Below are positions 8,726 through 18,361 of a DNA stretch of 64,000 nucleotides, one piece after another; positions within the stretch are counted from its first letter, which is position 1, and each line of letters opens with the position of its first letter. The translations under genes and the position numbers were made by a program. A model generated the notes under the pieces. That model had not been told where the DNA came from, made no database searches, and saw nothing but the letters and a program-made list of their open reading frames with translations. The stretch is from Gymnodinialimonas sp. 57CJ19. GTDB taxonomy: Bacteria > Pseudomonadota > Alphaproteobacteria > Rhodobacterales > Rhodobacteraceae. The stretch is from positions 2,268,001 to 2,332,000 of the forward strand of contig NZ_CP151587.1 of assembly GCF_038396845.1 (NCBI RefSeq), in the 5' to 3' direction.

Positions 8726-9156
8726 ATGACGTGGTCCGCACGGCGAGGGCATGGGTGGGGACGCCCTATGTGCACCAGGCCGCGTGCAAGGGTGCGGGAT
8801 GTGACTGCCTTGGGCTTTTGCTGGGGGTGTGGCGCGAGCTCTACGGAGATTTGCCCGCGCCGGTTCCGGCCTACACCAACGACTGGTCTGAAACCTCGCA
8901 CGAAGAACGGCTGCTGCATGCGGCGCGTAAGCACCTGATCGAAAAACCTTTAAAAGAGTGCGCGGCCGGTGACGTCCTAATTTTTCGCATGCGCAAAGGT
9001 GCGGTCGCGAAGCATGTGGGTTTGCAAACGCAGGCACACCCTCAGCCCCGCTTTCTACATGCCTATTCCGGGCGCGGCGTCACCGAGGGCGCTTTCACGC
9101 CCCCTTGGGCACGGCGCGTTGCGGCGCGTTTTGCCTTCCCCGAAAGGAATAACTGA
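8722..9156 (+). CDS. GTA NlpC/P60 cell-wall peptidase (gp14)
   Basis: Peptidase of 144 residues, NlpC/P60 fold. The catalytic cysteine is in GCDCLGLLLGV (C29) and the catalytic histidine in AKHVGLQ. In GTAs this baseplate enzyme is thought to cut peptide crosslinks in the peptidoglycan so the tail can reach the inner membrane. A putative proline/arginine-rich C-terminal end (PPWARRVAARF) is family-typical. It is separated from the megatron start by a single nucleotide. Confidence 0.94.
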   Translation: MNDVVRTARAWVGTPYVHQAACKGAGCDCLGLLLGVWRELYGDLPAPVPAYTNDWSETSHEERLLHAARKHLIEKPLKECAAGDVLIFRMRKGAVAKHVGLQTQAHPQPRFLHAYSGRGVTEGAFTPPWARRVAARFAFPERNN

Positions 9157-9157
9157 T

Positions 9158-12100
9158 ATGGCTACCCTTCTCCTTTCTGCCGCTGGTGCGGCGGCTGGGG
9201 GGCTTATTCAGGCCCCCATTCTTGGCATGACCGGCGCTGTGCTTGGCCGTGCCGTTGGCGCAACCATTGGTCGGGTGATCGACCAACGGCTTTTGGGGAG
9301 CGGCTCGGACCCGATCGAGGTGGGTCAGACCGACCGCCTTCGAATCACCGGCGCGGGGGAAGGGGCACCCATTGCGCAGCTTTATGGGCGGATGCGCATG
9401 GGCGGCCACGTGATTTGGGCCACGCAGTTCCAAGAGCACGCAAACACAAGCGGCGGCAGCGGCAAGGGCGCGCCGCCGCAGCCGCAGACCACCAGCTATT
9501 CCTACAGCATCAGCCTTGCAGTGGCGCTGTGTGAGGGGAAGATCGCCCGGATCGGCAGGATCTGGGTGGACGGGGTGGAAATTGACCGGGAAGCTGTGAC
9601 CTGGCGGCTTTACAAGGGGACCGAAGATCAGATGCCCGATCCGCTGCTCGAGGCGGTGGAGGGGGACGGCGCGGTGCCCGCCTATCGCGGCACCGCTTAT
9701 ATCGTGTTCGAGGATCTCGACCTGACGCCCTATGGCAACCGCGTGCCGCAATTTGCCTTTGAAGTGGTGCGCCCGGCGCAGCCCAAGGCCCCCCATGTGC
9801 CCAGTGCGGCAGAGGCGATCCGCGCCGTTGCGTTGATGCCTGGCACCGGAGAATACGCGCTGGCCACCACCCCGGTGAGCCGCCGCTTCGGCCTTGCCAG
9901 AGGGTCTTCCACCAATGTGAGCGCTGAGGGCGGGGTGACGGATTTCTCTCAATCCGTGGAACATTTGCGGGACACTTTGCCCAATCTCGAGTCGGTCTCA
10001 TTGATCTACTCGTGGTTCGGGGATGACCTGCGTGCGGGCCATTGCGAGGTGCGCCCGAAGGTGGAGCAGGGCGACTATGACGGATTGGAAATGCCATGGC
10101 GTGCCGGCGGGATTAACCGGCAAATGGCTGAGGAGATTGCGCAGGTCGATGGCCGCGCGATTTATGGCGGGACACCTGCCGATGCCTCGATCCTGGAGGC
10201 GATTGCGGCGATCCACGAGGGCGGCCAAGAGGTTACATTTTACCCGTTTCTGCTGATGGAAGTGTTGGAAGGCAACGGCTTGCCCGATCCTTACGGCGCC
10301 GATGAACAGCCTGCGTTGCCGTGGCGGGGCCGGATGACCGGTGATGTGGCGGCTGGCTTGCCCGGCACCACCGATAAAACCGCAGCTAATCGCACGGCGA
10401 TCGAGGCGTTTTTTGGCACCGCGAAGGCTTCGGACTTTAGCACCGGGTACGCGGGCGTCGGCTATTCTGGTCCGGCAGAATGGAGCTACAGCCGCTTCAT
10501 CCTGCATTGCGCCGCGCTGTGTGCGCAGGCGGGCGGGGTGGAGGCGTTCTGCATCGGATCGGAAATGCGCGGCTTGACGCAAATGCGTGACGATGAGGGG
10601 TTTCCTGCGGTGGATGCCTATATCGCGCTCGCCGCCGAGGTGCGCGCGCTACTGCCCGACGCGAAGATCACCTATGCCGCTGATTGGACAGAATATTTTG
10701 GCCATCAGCCCCAGGATGGAACAGGCGACGTCTACTACCACCTTGATGCGCTGTGGGCCGATGACAACATCGACATGGTGGCCATCGATAACTACATGCC
10801 GATGAGCGATTGGCGCGAGGGGACCGCGCATCTGGATCATGACAACGGGCCGATACATTCGCTCGATTACTTGAAAGCCAATATCGAAGGCGGCGAGGGG
10901 TACGACTGGTATTACTCCGGTCCCGAGGCCGAAGCAGCGCAGCGCCGCGACGTGATCGAGGATGGCGCCTTTGGGCAGGATTGGATCTTCCGCTTCAAGG
11001 ATTTGCGCAATTGGTGGACTAACCCGCACTTAGACCGCCGCGACGGTTATCAACTGGCCACGACGCCCCTCACCTCGACACTGCCGTTTGATGGGGCGTT
11101 CAGCAACGACGATGACTATTGGGCAGCAAGCTATCCCTTTGGAGAAAGCTCCCTTGATAGCCAGATAGGGTTTACGGCGGCCTATGCCGAGGCGTCGGTC
11201 GAAACCGTGGCAGGCGAAGGTCAGGTGCTTCAAGTTCGCGACGCGTATCGCATCATGAGTGAACGTGGCTTTCGACCCTTCATACCGGGGCAACGGATAC
11301 GTTTGACCGTGCGGACGCGGTTGACGGCGCCGCTTGCCAGTGGCCAGTCGCACCAGTTTATGGTGTTCGCGTTGGGCATCCGCGATGACGGCGGGTACGG
11401 CGGATACAGTGTCGTTGCGACGTTCAGTGGGCTGGAGGTCGCGGATGGGTGGGTGGACTATCAAACTGACGTGGTGCCGGAAGATCTGATCGGCGTTGGT
11501 CGGATGCAGTCGGGGCTCAAAGGGTGGCGCATCGCCGTCGGGTTCAACGGCTTCTCCGCTAACACTCTTGCAGGGGTGGTTCAGCAGGTGTCGCAGGTCT
11601 CCGTGGCGTCTTTGTCAGGGCATTCGCTTTGGGTCCCAAAATCCAAACCAATCTGGTTCACCGAATTTGGCTGCGCGGCTATTGATAAGGGCACGAACCA
11701 ACCTAACCGCTTCCTTGATCCGAAATCGACGGAAAGTGGCATTCCCAAATACTCCAATGGGCGGCGCGACGACCTGATCCAAGCGCAATACCTGCGCGCC
11801 ACGATGGATTATTGGGCCGAAGAAGGCAGAAATCCCCTGTCGGATCAATATGATGGACCGATGCTGGAATTGGCGCGCGCCCATGCCTGGGCCTGGGACG
11901 CTCGGGTGTGGCCGGCCTTCCCCAACGACCGAGAACGGTGGAGCGATGGGGAGAACTGGGCGAAGGGGCACTGGTTAACGGGGCGGTTGGATGCGCAACC
12001 GCTCGACCTCGTGGTATCGGAAATCTGCGAAGAGGCTGGCATCACAGATTATGATGTCTCAAAGCTCTTTGGATTGGTGCGCGGCCATGTCTCGGCGCAG

Positions 12101-13615
12101 ACACAAAGTGCACGGGCGCGGTTACAGCCATTGATGCTGGCTTATGGTTTCCACGCGGTTGAGCGCGACGGAAAGCTGGTGTTTCTGCCGGTCCCGCAAG
12201 AGCCAGAGACGGTGATCGAGGCCCCACTGACGGCCCGTGATGACGACGGGGAGGGCGGCTTTACCCACGCGCGCGCCCCGGAAGCGGAAACTGTGGGACG
12301 CTTGCGTATCGGCTATACCGAAGCCGAGGGCAGCTATGATGAGAAGGTGGCAGAGGCGGTCTACCCCGGCGACGGTGCCGATCAGGTGAACGACGTGGAT
12401 TTGCCGCTGGCGCTGACCTCAGCCGAAGGGCAGGGCATGGCCGAGCGCTGGTTGGCTGAGGGACGGGTGGCCCAAGATACGTTGCGCTTTGCGCTGCCCC
12501 CGTCGGAGCGCGCCTTGGGGGCTGGGGCCCTGATCGCAACAGAGGACGGGCATACGTGGCGCGTCGATCGTGTAGAAGATCGGGGCTTTCGTCACCTCGA
12601 GGCGGTCCGGGTCGAACCCTCAACCTCTTTTCCATCGGATGAGGTGGAAGACGCTGCCAGTTTTGCCGCTTTCGTGCCGCCGCTTCCGGTCACGCCGGTG
12701 TTCCTCGATCTGCCGCTTTTGACGGGGGACGAGGTTGAACATGCACCACATTTGGCCGTTGCCGCTGACCCTTGGCCCGGTACGGCGGCGGTCTATTCCG
12801 CGCCCGGCCCCGATGGGTTTGCCCTGAACCGTCTGGTGGAGCGCCCCGCCATCGTGGGCACGCTGTTGCAACCGCTGCATCGCCAAGAGCCGGGGATTTG
12901 GGACCGGGCAGGCGCGGTGCAAATACGGTTGGAAACCGGGGGCCTGTCTTCGGCGGAGCTGTCGGCCGTTCTGGCGGGAGGTAACGCGGCGGCGATCGGC
13001 TCGGGCGAAGATGACATCTGGGAGGTCATGCAGTTTGCCGAGGCCACGCTTGTGGGCCCCGATACATGGGAAATCGCGATGCGCCTGCGGGGCCAGCAAG
13101 GCACCGATGCGGTGATCCCGGATGTCTGGCCAGAGGGCAGTCTTTTCGTGCTTCTGGACGGGGCGGTGGGGCAGGTCGATCTGGCCAGCTCTGCCCGCGG
13201 GTTAGAACGCTATTGGCGCGTCGGTCCGTCGCGCAGGTCCGTGGATGACCCAAGCTACGTGGAAAAAGTCGTTGCGTTCCATGGTATTGGACTGCGCCCC
13301 TATAGTCCCGCTCACCTGCGTAGCAGCCATAGCGGAACGGCGCGTGACATCACCTGGATACGACGGTCACGGGTTGATGCGGATAGTTGGGATGGCACCG
13401 ATGTGCCTCTTGGCGAGGCATCCGAGCAGTACATTCTGCGGATATCGGACGCGCAAACGATCCGCCGGGAAGAGGTGCTGAGCGCGCCCGCCTTCGCCTA
13501 CACCGACGCGATGCGCGCCAGCGACGGCACGCTCACGGACTACTCCATTGAGGTCGCTCAAGTCTCCGAACGGTTCGGGGCGGGGCCAATTGCAAGGATT
13601 CAGATCAATGACTGA
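9158..13615 (+). CDS. GTA megatron / host-interaction protein (gp15)
   Basis: Protein of 1485 residues at the tip of the GTA tail, combining a hydrophobic N-terminus (residues 1-45) that may form the membrane channel, a GTA TIM-barrel-like domain (roughly 430-960) and phage tail-protein (rcc01698-type) domains towards the C-terminus. The ATG at 9158 with AAAGG at 9142-9146 is the proper start; the open frame extends 53 codons upstream across gp14 without support. Between NWWTNPHLDRRDGYQ and LWVPKSKPIWFTEFGC, about residues 630-820, there is a beta-rich segment not expected at this point of the barrel. The protein is therefore longer than the roughly 1300 residues I recall for the R. capsulatus protein. 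Confidence 0.94.
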   Translation: MATLLLSAAGAAAGGLIQAPILGMTGAVLGRAVGATIGRVIDQRLLGSGSDPIEVGQTDRLRITGAGEGAPIAQLYGRMRMGGHVIWATQFQEHANTSGGSGKGAPPQPQTTSYSYSISLAVALCEGKIARIGRIWVDGVEIDREAVTWRLYKGTEDQMPDPLLEAVEGDGAVPAYRGTAYIVFEDLDLTPYGNRVPQFAFEVVRPAQPKAPHVPSAAEAIRAVALMPGTGEYALATTPVSRRFGLARGSSTNVSAEGGVTDFSQSVEHLRDTLPNLESVSLIYSWFGDDLRAGHCEVRPKVEQGDYDGLEMPWRAGGINRQMAEEIAQVDGRAIYGGTPADASILEAIAAIHEGGQEVTFYPFLLMEVLEGNGLPDPYGADEQPALPWRGRMTGDVAAGLPGTTDKTAANRTAIEAFFGTAKASDFSTGYAGVGYSGPAEWSYSRFILHCAALCAQAGGVEAFCIGSEMRGLTQMRDDEGFPAVDAYIALAAEVRALLPDAKITYAADWTEYFGHQPQDGTGDVYYHLDALWADDNIDMVAIDNYMPMSDWREGTAHLDHDNGPIHSLDYLKANIEGGEGYDWYYSGPEAEAAQRRDVIEDGAFGQDWIFRFKDLRNWWTNPHLDRRDGYQLATTPLTSTLPFDGAFSNDDDYWAASYPFGESSLDSQIGFTAAYAEASVETVAGEGQVLQVRDAYRIMSERGFRPFIPGQRIRLTVRTRLTAPLASGQSHQFMVFALGIRDDGGYGGYSVVATFSGLEVADGWVDYQTDVVPEDLIGVGRMQSGLKGWRIAVGFNGFSANTLAGVVQQVSQVSVASLSGHSLWVPKSKPIWFTEFGCAAIDKGTNQPNRFLDPKSTESGIPKYSNGRRDDLIQAQYLRATMDYWAEEGRNPLSDQYDGPMLELARAHAWAWDARVWPAFPNDRERWSDGENWAKGHWLTGRLDAQPLDLVVSEICEEAGITDYDVSKLFGLVRGHVSAQTQSARARLQPLMLAYGFHAVERDGKLVFLPVPQEPETVIEAPLTARDDDGEGGFTHARAPEAETVGRLRIGYTEAEGSYDEKVAEAVYPGDGADQVNDVDLPLALTSAEGQGMAERWLAEGRVAQDTLRFALPPSERALGAGALIATEDGHTWRVDRVEDRGFRHLEAVRVEPSTSFPSDEVEDAASFAAFVPPLPVTPVFLDLPLLTGDEVEHAPHLAVAADPWPGTAAVYSAPGPDGFALNRLVERPAIVGTLLQPLHRQEPGIWDRAGAVQIRLETGGLSSAELSAVLAGGNAAAIGSGEDDIWEVMQFAEATLVGPDTWEIAMRLRGQQGTDAVIPDVWPEGSLFVLLDGAVGQVDLASSARGLERYWRVGPSRRSVDDPSYVEKVVAFHGIGLRPYSPAHLRSSHSGTARDITWIRRSRVDADSWDGTDVPLGEASEQYILRISDAQTIRREEVLSAPAFAYTDAMRASDGTLTDYSIEVAQVSERFGAGPIARIQIND

Positions 13616-14315
13616 TACTCCAGAACTGGCGCTGCCGTTGTTGGCACCGGCTCAAGCGCAAAAGCATGTCACCGTTAACGAGGCGCTGATGCGCTTGGAT
13701 GGACTGGCGCAATTGCGCTTGCAGTCGGTGTCGGAAACCACCCCCCCGGCGGCGTCTGACGGGCTTGCCTATGCCGTGCCATCTGGCGCGGTGAACGCTT
13801 GGGCCGGACAGGAGGGGGCGGTGGCCATCGCTTCAGGGGGCGGCTGGATTTTCGTGCCGGCGCAACGGGGCTGGCGCGCGGTGGTGCTCGACGCGGGATC
13901 GCTGGCGATTTTTGACGGGGCCGCGTGGCGCGTGGGCGCGCAGACATTGACGCCGGGTGGCGCTTCGGTCGGGGTGACGAGTGCGGAATTCGATGTGCCC
14001 CTAACAGCCAGCGCAAGCGTCACAACGCCTGTTCTTTTTCCCGCGCGATCAATCGCTTACGGTATAACGGGGCGGGTCATTTCGGCCATCACCGGGGCCG
14101 CGACTACATGGGATATCGGGGTAACGGGCGATTTGCAGCGCTATGGGTCGGGCCTAGGCACGTCCCTGAATTCTTGGGTCAGCGGCCCCGGTACGCCGCA
14201 GGTCTATTGGTCCCCCACGACGCTGGAGATCACCGCCCAGGGTGGCAATTTTGCGGGCGGAACGATCAGACTGGTCGCCCATTATGCGGAACTGTCGCTG
14301 CCCGATCCTGTGTAA
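13608..14315 (+). CDS. DUF2793 tail-fibre-like GTA protein
   Basis: Protein of 235 residues beginning TPELALPLLAPAQAQKHVTV, the hallmark of DUF2793, a domain in phage and GTA tail fibres of alphaproteobacteria. The first ~110 residues are DUF2793; the remaining ~120 are strand-rich (IRLVAHYAELSLPDPV at the end) and could be a receptor-binding head. The ATG overlaps the megatron stop by 8 nt, so it belongs to the same transcript. In R. capsulatus the tail fibre gene lies at another locus; a fibre attached directly to the main cluster fits host-range diversification. Confidence 0.85.
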   Translation: MTDTPELALPLLAPAQAQKHVTVNEALMRLDGLAQLRLQSVSETTPPAASDGLAYAVPSGAVNAWAGQEGAVAIASGGGWIFVPAQRGWRAVVLDAGSLAIFDGAAWRVGAQTLTPGGASVGVTSAEFDVPLTASASVTTPVLFPARSIAYGITGRVISAITGAATTWDIGVTGDLQRYGSGLGTSLNSWVSGPGTPQVYWSPTTLEITAQGGNFAGGTIRLVAHYAELSLPDPV

Positions 14316-14414
14316 AACTGTAACTTCAACTTACAGTCTACACGTTATCGTTTTATGGACCTTTGCGGTACGCTCGCTTATTCTAGCGGCAACGTATCGC
14401 AAAGGAGGCGGCCC

Positions 14415-15245
14415 ATGGCGCGCACTCAACCCAACGACCGGACCCATATCACGGAAGTTGATCCCGTTTGGACCCGGATCACCGAGGAAGCCACGACCGC
14501 CATCGCTTCGGAGCCATTGCTCGGCGGGTTGGTCCATGCTTGCGTCCTCCACCATCCCTCCCTTGAGAAGGCCCTCGCGTACCGCGTGGCGCAAAAGCTC
14601 GCGTCCTCTGAGATGTCCGAGCAGCTTCTGCGCGAGATCGCGGATGAGGCTTTTGCCTCGGACGCCACCCTTGGCGCGCAGGCGCGTGCGGATATTGTGG
14701 CGGTCTTTGACCGTGATCCCGCCTGCCATCGGTTCCTGCAACCTCTGTTGTTTTTCAAGGGCTTCCAAGCAATCACGGCCTACCGCGTCGGCCATTGGCT
14801 GTGGCGGCAGGGGCGCCGCGACCTGTCTTACTTCATCCAGATGCGGGTGAGTGAGGTCTTTGGGGTGGATATCCATCCGGCGGCCCGCGTGGGGCAAGGG
14901 ATCATGATCGACCACGCGCATTCCATTGTGATCGGCGAAACGGCTGTGGTGGGCGACAACGTCTCGATGCTGCACTCCGTCACCTTGGGCGGCACCGGCA
15001 AAGAGGAAGAGGATCGCCACCCAAAGATCGGCGATGGCGTGTTGATCGGGGCAGGCGCGAAGGTGCTTGGCAATATCGAGATCGGCCATTGCTCGCGCAT
15101 TGCAGCGGGCTCGGTGGTTTTGTCCGCTGTACCGCCGATGAAGACCGTTGCCGGCGTGCCTGCGAAAATCGTGGGAGAGGCCGGTTGCGATCAGCCTTCC
15201 CTGACGATGGACCACCTGTTTGGCGGGCCCGCCAGCGCGGTTTAA
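14415..15245 (+). CDS. cysE: Serine O-acetyltransferase
   Basis: CysE of 276 residues converts serine and acetyl-CoA to O-acetylserine, the first step of cysteine synthesis in the cytoplasm. The N-terminal helical domain is followed by left-handed beta-helix hexapeptide repeats, with the catalytic-site segment DHAHSIVIGETAVVGDNVSM and the lysine/glutamate-rich loop GGTGKEEEDRHPKIGDGVLI. The ATG at 14415 has a perfect AAAGGAGG site at 14401-14408, so the in-frame codons upstream are untranslated. It is separated from the GTA cluster by 99 nt and ends at a strong bidirectional terminator. Confidence 0.95.
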   Translation: MARTQPNDRTHITEVDPVWTRITEEATTAIASEPLLGGLVHACVLHHPSLEKALAYRVAQKLASSEMSEQLLREIADEAFASDATLGAQARADIVAVFDRDPACHRFLQPLLFFKGFQAITAYRVGHWLWRQGRRDLSYFIQMRVSEVFGVDIHPAARVGQGIMIDHAHSIVIGETAVVGDNVSMLHSVTLGGTGKEEEDRHPKIGDGVLIGAGAKVLGNIEIGHCSRIAAGSVVLSAVPPMKTVAGVPAKIVGEAGCDQPSLTMDHLFGGPASAV

Positions 15246-15264
15246 GTATCGAGATGACAAAATC

Positions 15265-15296
15265 AAGCCCCCGCATGGATCACCATGCGGGGGCTT
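15265..15296. terminator. Bidirectional rho-independent terminator between cysE and typA
   Basis: Perfect 14-bp stem with a 4-nt loop (AAGCCCCCGCATGG / ATCA / CCATGCGGGGGCTT). It lies 19 nt after the cysE stop and 21 nt after the typA stop on the other strand, so it can serve both convergent genes. Confidence 0.85.
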
Positions 15297-15317
15297 ATTG
15301 CGTTCTAAGTCAGGCTT

Positions 15318-17135
15318 TTAGCCCGCGCGAGAGGCGCGCTTGCGCTCGTGCGGGTCAAGGTGGCGCTTGCGCAGGCGGATGGCGTTTGGTGTCACTTCGA
15401 CCAACTCGTCATCGTCGATATAGGCGATGGCCTGCTCCAGTGTCATGGTCACAGGCGTGGTCAGTTTCACCGCCTCGTCGGTGCCCGAGGCCCGTACGTT
15501 GGTCAGCTTCTTGCCCTTCAGCGGGTTCACTTCCAGATCGTTGTCGCGCGAATGCTCGCCGATGATCATGCCGGTGTAGACCGGGGCCTGAGCACCGATG
15601 AACATCTTGCCACGATCTTCCAGGTTCCACAGGGCAAACGCCACCGAAGTACCGTTTTCCATAGAGATAAGAACACCTTGGCGACGGCCGGGGATCGGGC
15701 CTTTGAAAGGTGCCCATTCGTGGAACACACGGTTCAGAACACCGGTGCCGCGCGTGTCGGTCAAGAATTCGCCGTGGTAGCCGATCAGGCCGCGGGACGG
15801 GACGTGGGCGATGATGCGGGTCTTGCCCGCGCCTGCCTGTTTCATCTCGGCCAGCTCGCCCCGGCGTCCGCCCGTCAGCTTTTCGATCACCGCGCCGGAG
15901 TATTCGTCGTCCACGTCGATGGTGACTTCTTCGATGGGCTCATGGCGCACACCGTCAATCTCGCGGAACAGAACCTGCGGTCGAGAGATCGACAGCTCGA
16001 ACCCTTCGCGGCGCATGTTTTCGATCAGAACGCCCATCTGAAGTTCGCCACGTCCGGCAACCTCAAAGGCTTCGCCACCGGGCGTGTCCGAGATCTTGAT
16101 GGCGACGTTTGATTCCGCCTCTTTCATCAGACGCTCACGGATAACGCGCGATTGCACCTTCTTGCCGTCCCGACCCGCCAGAGGCGAGTCGTTGATGCCG
16201 AAAGTCACGGTAATGGTAGGCGGATCAATGGGTTGCGCTTCCAGCGGCTCGTCCACGGCCAAGGCGCAGATGGTGTCGGCCACGGTGGATTTCGTCATCC
16301 CCGCGAGGGACACGATGTCGCCTGCCAGCGCCTCGTCGATGTCTTGCTGCGCAAGGCCCCGGAAGGCTTGGATGCGGGTGACGCGGAACTGTTCGATCTT
16401 TTCACCCAGGCGCGACAGGGTCTGGACCGTCTGGCCAACCTTGAGGCGGCCCGATTCCACGCGACCCGTCAGCAGGCGGCCCACAAAAGGGTCCGCGCCA
16501 AGGGTGGTGGCCAGCATGCGGAAGTCATCGTCTTGATGGTTGATCTGCTTGGGCGTTGGGACGTGGTTCACGATCAGGTTGAACAGCGCGTGCAGGTCTT
16601 TGCGCGGCCCGTCAAGCTCGTGATCGGCCCAACCGGAGCGGCCCGAGGCGTACATATGCGGGAAGTCCAGCTGGTCTTCGTCGGCGTCCAGCGAGGAGAA
16701 GAGGTCAAACACCTCATCCAGTGCGCGGTCAGGCTCGGCGTCGGGCTTGTCCACTTTGTTGAGCACCACGATCGGACGCAGGCCAAGGGCAAGCGCCTTG
16801 GAGGTCACGAATTTGGTCTGGGGCATCGGGCCTTCAGCCGCGTCCACCAGCAGCACAACGCCGTCTACCATCGACAAGATCCGCTCTACCTCGCCACCGA
16901 AATCAGCGTGGCCGGGGGTGTCAACGATGTTGATCCGCGTGCCCTTCCATTCCAGCGATGTGGGCTTGGCGAAAATGGTGATCCCGCGCTCGCGCTCAAG
17001 GTCGTTGCTGTCCATGGCGCGTTCGGCGACGGCCTGATTTTCCCGGAAGGCGCCGGATTGTTTCAGAAGCTCGTCCACCAATGTGGTCTTGCCGTGGTCA
17101 ACGTGCGCGATGATCGCGATATTACGGAGGTCCAT
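15318..17135 (-). CDS. typA: Ribosome-associated GTPase TypA/BipA
   Basis: Translational GTPase of 605 residues involved in ribosome assembly and stress adaptation. The G domain shows [15 protein letters not shown] (G1), ERGITIFAK (G2), [16 protein letters not shown] (G3) and [10 protein letters not shown] (G4), followed by EF-G-like domains II, III and V and the BipA-specific C-terminal domain ([19 protein letters not shown]). Length matches the E. coli protein (607). It is monocistronic on the minus strand and convergent with cysE. Confidence 0.97.
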   Translation of the reverse strand: MDLRNIAIIAHVDHGKTTLVDELLKQSGAFRENQAVAERAMDSNDLERERGITIFAKPTSLEWKGTRINIVDTPGHADFGGEVERILSMVDGVVLLVDAAEGPMPQTKFVTSKALALGLRPIVVLNKVDKPDAEPDRALDEVFDLFSSLDADEDQLDFPHMYASGRSGWADHELDGPRKDLHALFNLIVNHVPTPKQINHQDDDFRMLATTLGADPFVGRLLTGRVESGRLKVGQTVQTLSRLGEKIEQFRVTRIQAFRGLAQQDIDEALAGDIVSLAGMTKSTVADTICALAVDEPLEAQPIDPPTITVTFGINDSPLAGRDGKKVQSRVIRERLMKEAESNVAIKISDTPGGEAFEVAGRGELQMGVLIENMRREGFELSISRPQVLFREIDGVRHEPIEEVTIDVDDEYSGAVIEKLTGGRRGELAEMKQAGAGKTRIIAHVPSRGLIGYHGEFLTDTRGTGVLNRVFHEWAPFKGPIPGRRQGVLISMENGTSVAFALWNLEDRGKMFIGAQAPVYTGMIIGEHSRDNDLEVNPLKGKKLTNVRASGTDEAVKLTTPVTMTLEQAIAYIDDDELVEVTPNAIRLRKRHLDPHERKRASRAG

Positions 17136-17226
17136 TACGATGGCCTTTAACTAAAGAAGTGTTGCTGTAGGGCTTTGGGGGGCGCTTAGGGGTTTTTCGC
17201 GTCGATGGCTAGGGAAAAAGGGGAAG

Positions 17227-18360
17227 TCACGCCGCGGCGCGGAAGCGCAGAACACTGTGGTAGCCGTCCGCGTTGATCTCGGCGGAAAAGGCGCCGCCCA
17301 ACTGATCGGCAAGCATTTCAATGATCGACGTGCCCATGCCGCCGTCATTATCAGCACCCTCTGCGGCACTGCCTTGGCCGTTGTCGTCATAGGTAAGAAC
17401 CAGCTCACCATCAGAGGTTTGCGTCAAACCCAACGTCATTTCGCCCTCGCGTCCATCGGCGAAGCCATGCTTTTGCGAATTTGCCGACAGCTCCGCCACA
17501 ATCAGCCCCAAAGCCGCGGCTTCCTGAGAGGTCATCGTGGCATTCTTGCTGGTCGTGTTGAGCGTGATGGTCAGATTAGGCAAAAGCGCCCCGCCGATCA
17601 GCTCCACCACCGAGGCCAGGTAATCCGCAATGTCGATCCGTTCGCCCGCGTTGGTCTTGTAAAGCGCCGCATGCAGGGCGGCGATAATCTCGATGCGTTG
17701 CTGCATCAAGGTCAGGGCGCGGCGCCCGCCCTCATCGGTCATGACCCGTGCCTGAATCCGTGCCATCGCAGATACGGATTGAAGCGAATTCTTCACCCGG
17801 TGGTCCACCTCCAGCCGCAACATTTCTTCGCGGCGGAGCGCAAGGCGCAATTCCAGTTGGCGCATGACCTGTTCGGCCATCACCTTCAAGGTGTCGCGTT
17901 GCAAATCGGTCAGAGTGCGCGGCTTGTTATCCAGCACGCAAAGGGTGCCAAGGGGCAGGCCGTCGGCCGTTTTCAGCAGAGCACCTGCGTAAAACCGCAG
18001 GTTTGGCTCGTCCAGGCAAAGCGGGTTGCCGCATAGACGATCGTCCGACAGCGTGTCGGGGATTTCCATGAAGTCGTCCAACATCAAAGCATGGGCGCAA
18101 ATGGATTCGTCCAGCGCCAATTCTCGGGTGCCAAGGCCCACCTCGGCCTTGAACCACTGCCGATCCTCGTCGATGAAGTTGATGACCGCAAAGGGCACGT
18201 CGCAAATCCGTGCGACGAGCTCGACCACGGAATCATATTCGGCCTCGCGCTCGGTATCGAGGATGCCATAGGCGTGCAGGGCCGCAACACGACGGTCATT
18301 CAAAGGGTGCGGCGCTGCCACATAACCCTTCGCCGATGCAGGGGCGATCAATTTTGCCAT
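17227..18360 (-). CDS. GAF-domain sensor histidine kinase (HisKA_2/HWE type)
   Basis: Soluble sensor kinase of 377 residues. A GAF domain occupies about residues 25-165 (YGILDTEREAEYDSVV onward, the form typical of GAF-fronted alphaproteobacterial kinases). The phosphoacceptor is H187 in DHRVKNSLQSV, the HisKA_2 pattern, followed by a HATPase domain with ELSANSQKHGF and GMGTSIIEML. There is no membrane segment and no response regulator nearby, so it is an orphan kinase by position. Its start is 1 nt after the stop of irr, implying co-transcription with an iron/heme regulator. Confidence 0.9.
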   Translation of the reverse strand: MAKLIAPASAKGYVAAPHPLNDRRVAALHAYGILDTEREAEYDSVVELVARICDVPFAVINFIDEDRQWFKAEVGLGTRELALDESICAHALMLDDFMEIPDTLSDDRLCGNPLCLDEPNLRFYAGALLKTADGLPLGTLCVLDNKPRTLTDLQRDTLKVMAEQVMRQLELRLALRREEMLRLEVDHRVKNSLQSVSAMARIQARVMTDEGGRRALTLMQQRIEIIAALHAALYKTNAGERIDIADYLASVVELIGGALLPNLTITLNTTSKNATMTSQEAAALGLIVAELSANSQKHGFADGREGEMTLGLTQTSDGELVLTYDDNGQGSAAEGADNDGGMGTSIIEMLADQLGGAFSAEINADGYHSVLRFRAAA

Positions 18361-18361
18361 G

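Noticed and set aside
8999..9157. 53-codon N-terminal extension of the megatron
   Set aside because: It overlaps gp14 in another frame. The ATG at 9158 has a ribosome binding site and starts the conserved hydrophobic N-terminus.
2..14315. Interpretation as an active prophage
   Set aside because: No integrase, repressor, replication, holin or endolysin gene and no att-like repeats were seen. The gene order and short tape measure match the R. capsulatus-type GTA.
14318..14336. CTGTAA-7 nt-TTACAG dyad between the fibre gene and cysE
   Set aside because: Arms are short, it has no T-run, and it is not near any recognised regulator site; too weak to annotate as a terminator or operator.
16152..17150. 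Open frame of 332 codons opposite typA
   Set aside because: Antisense shadow; typA shows all GTPase motifs on the minus strand.
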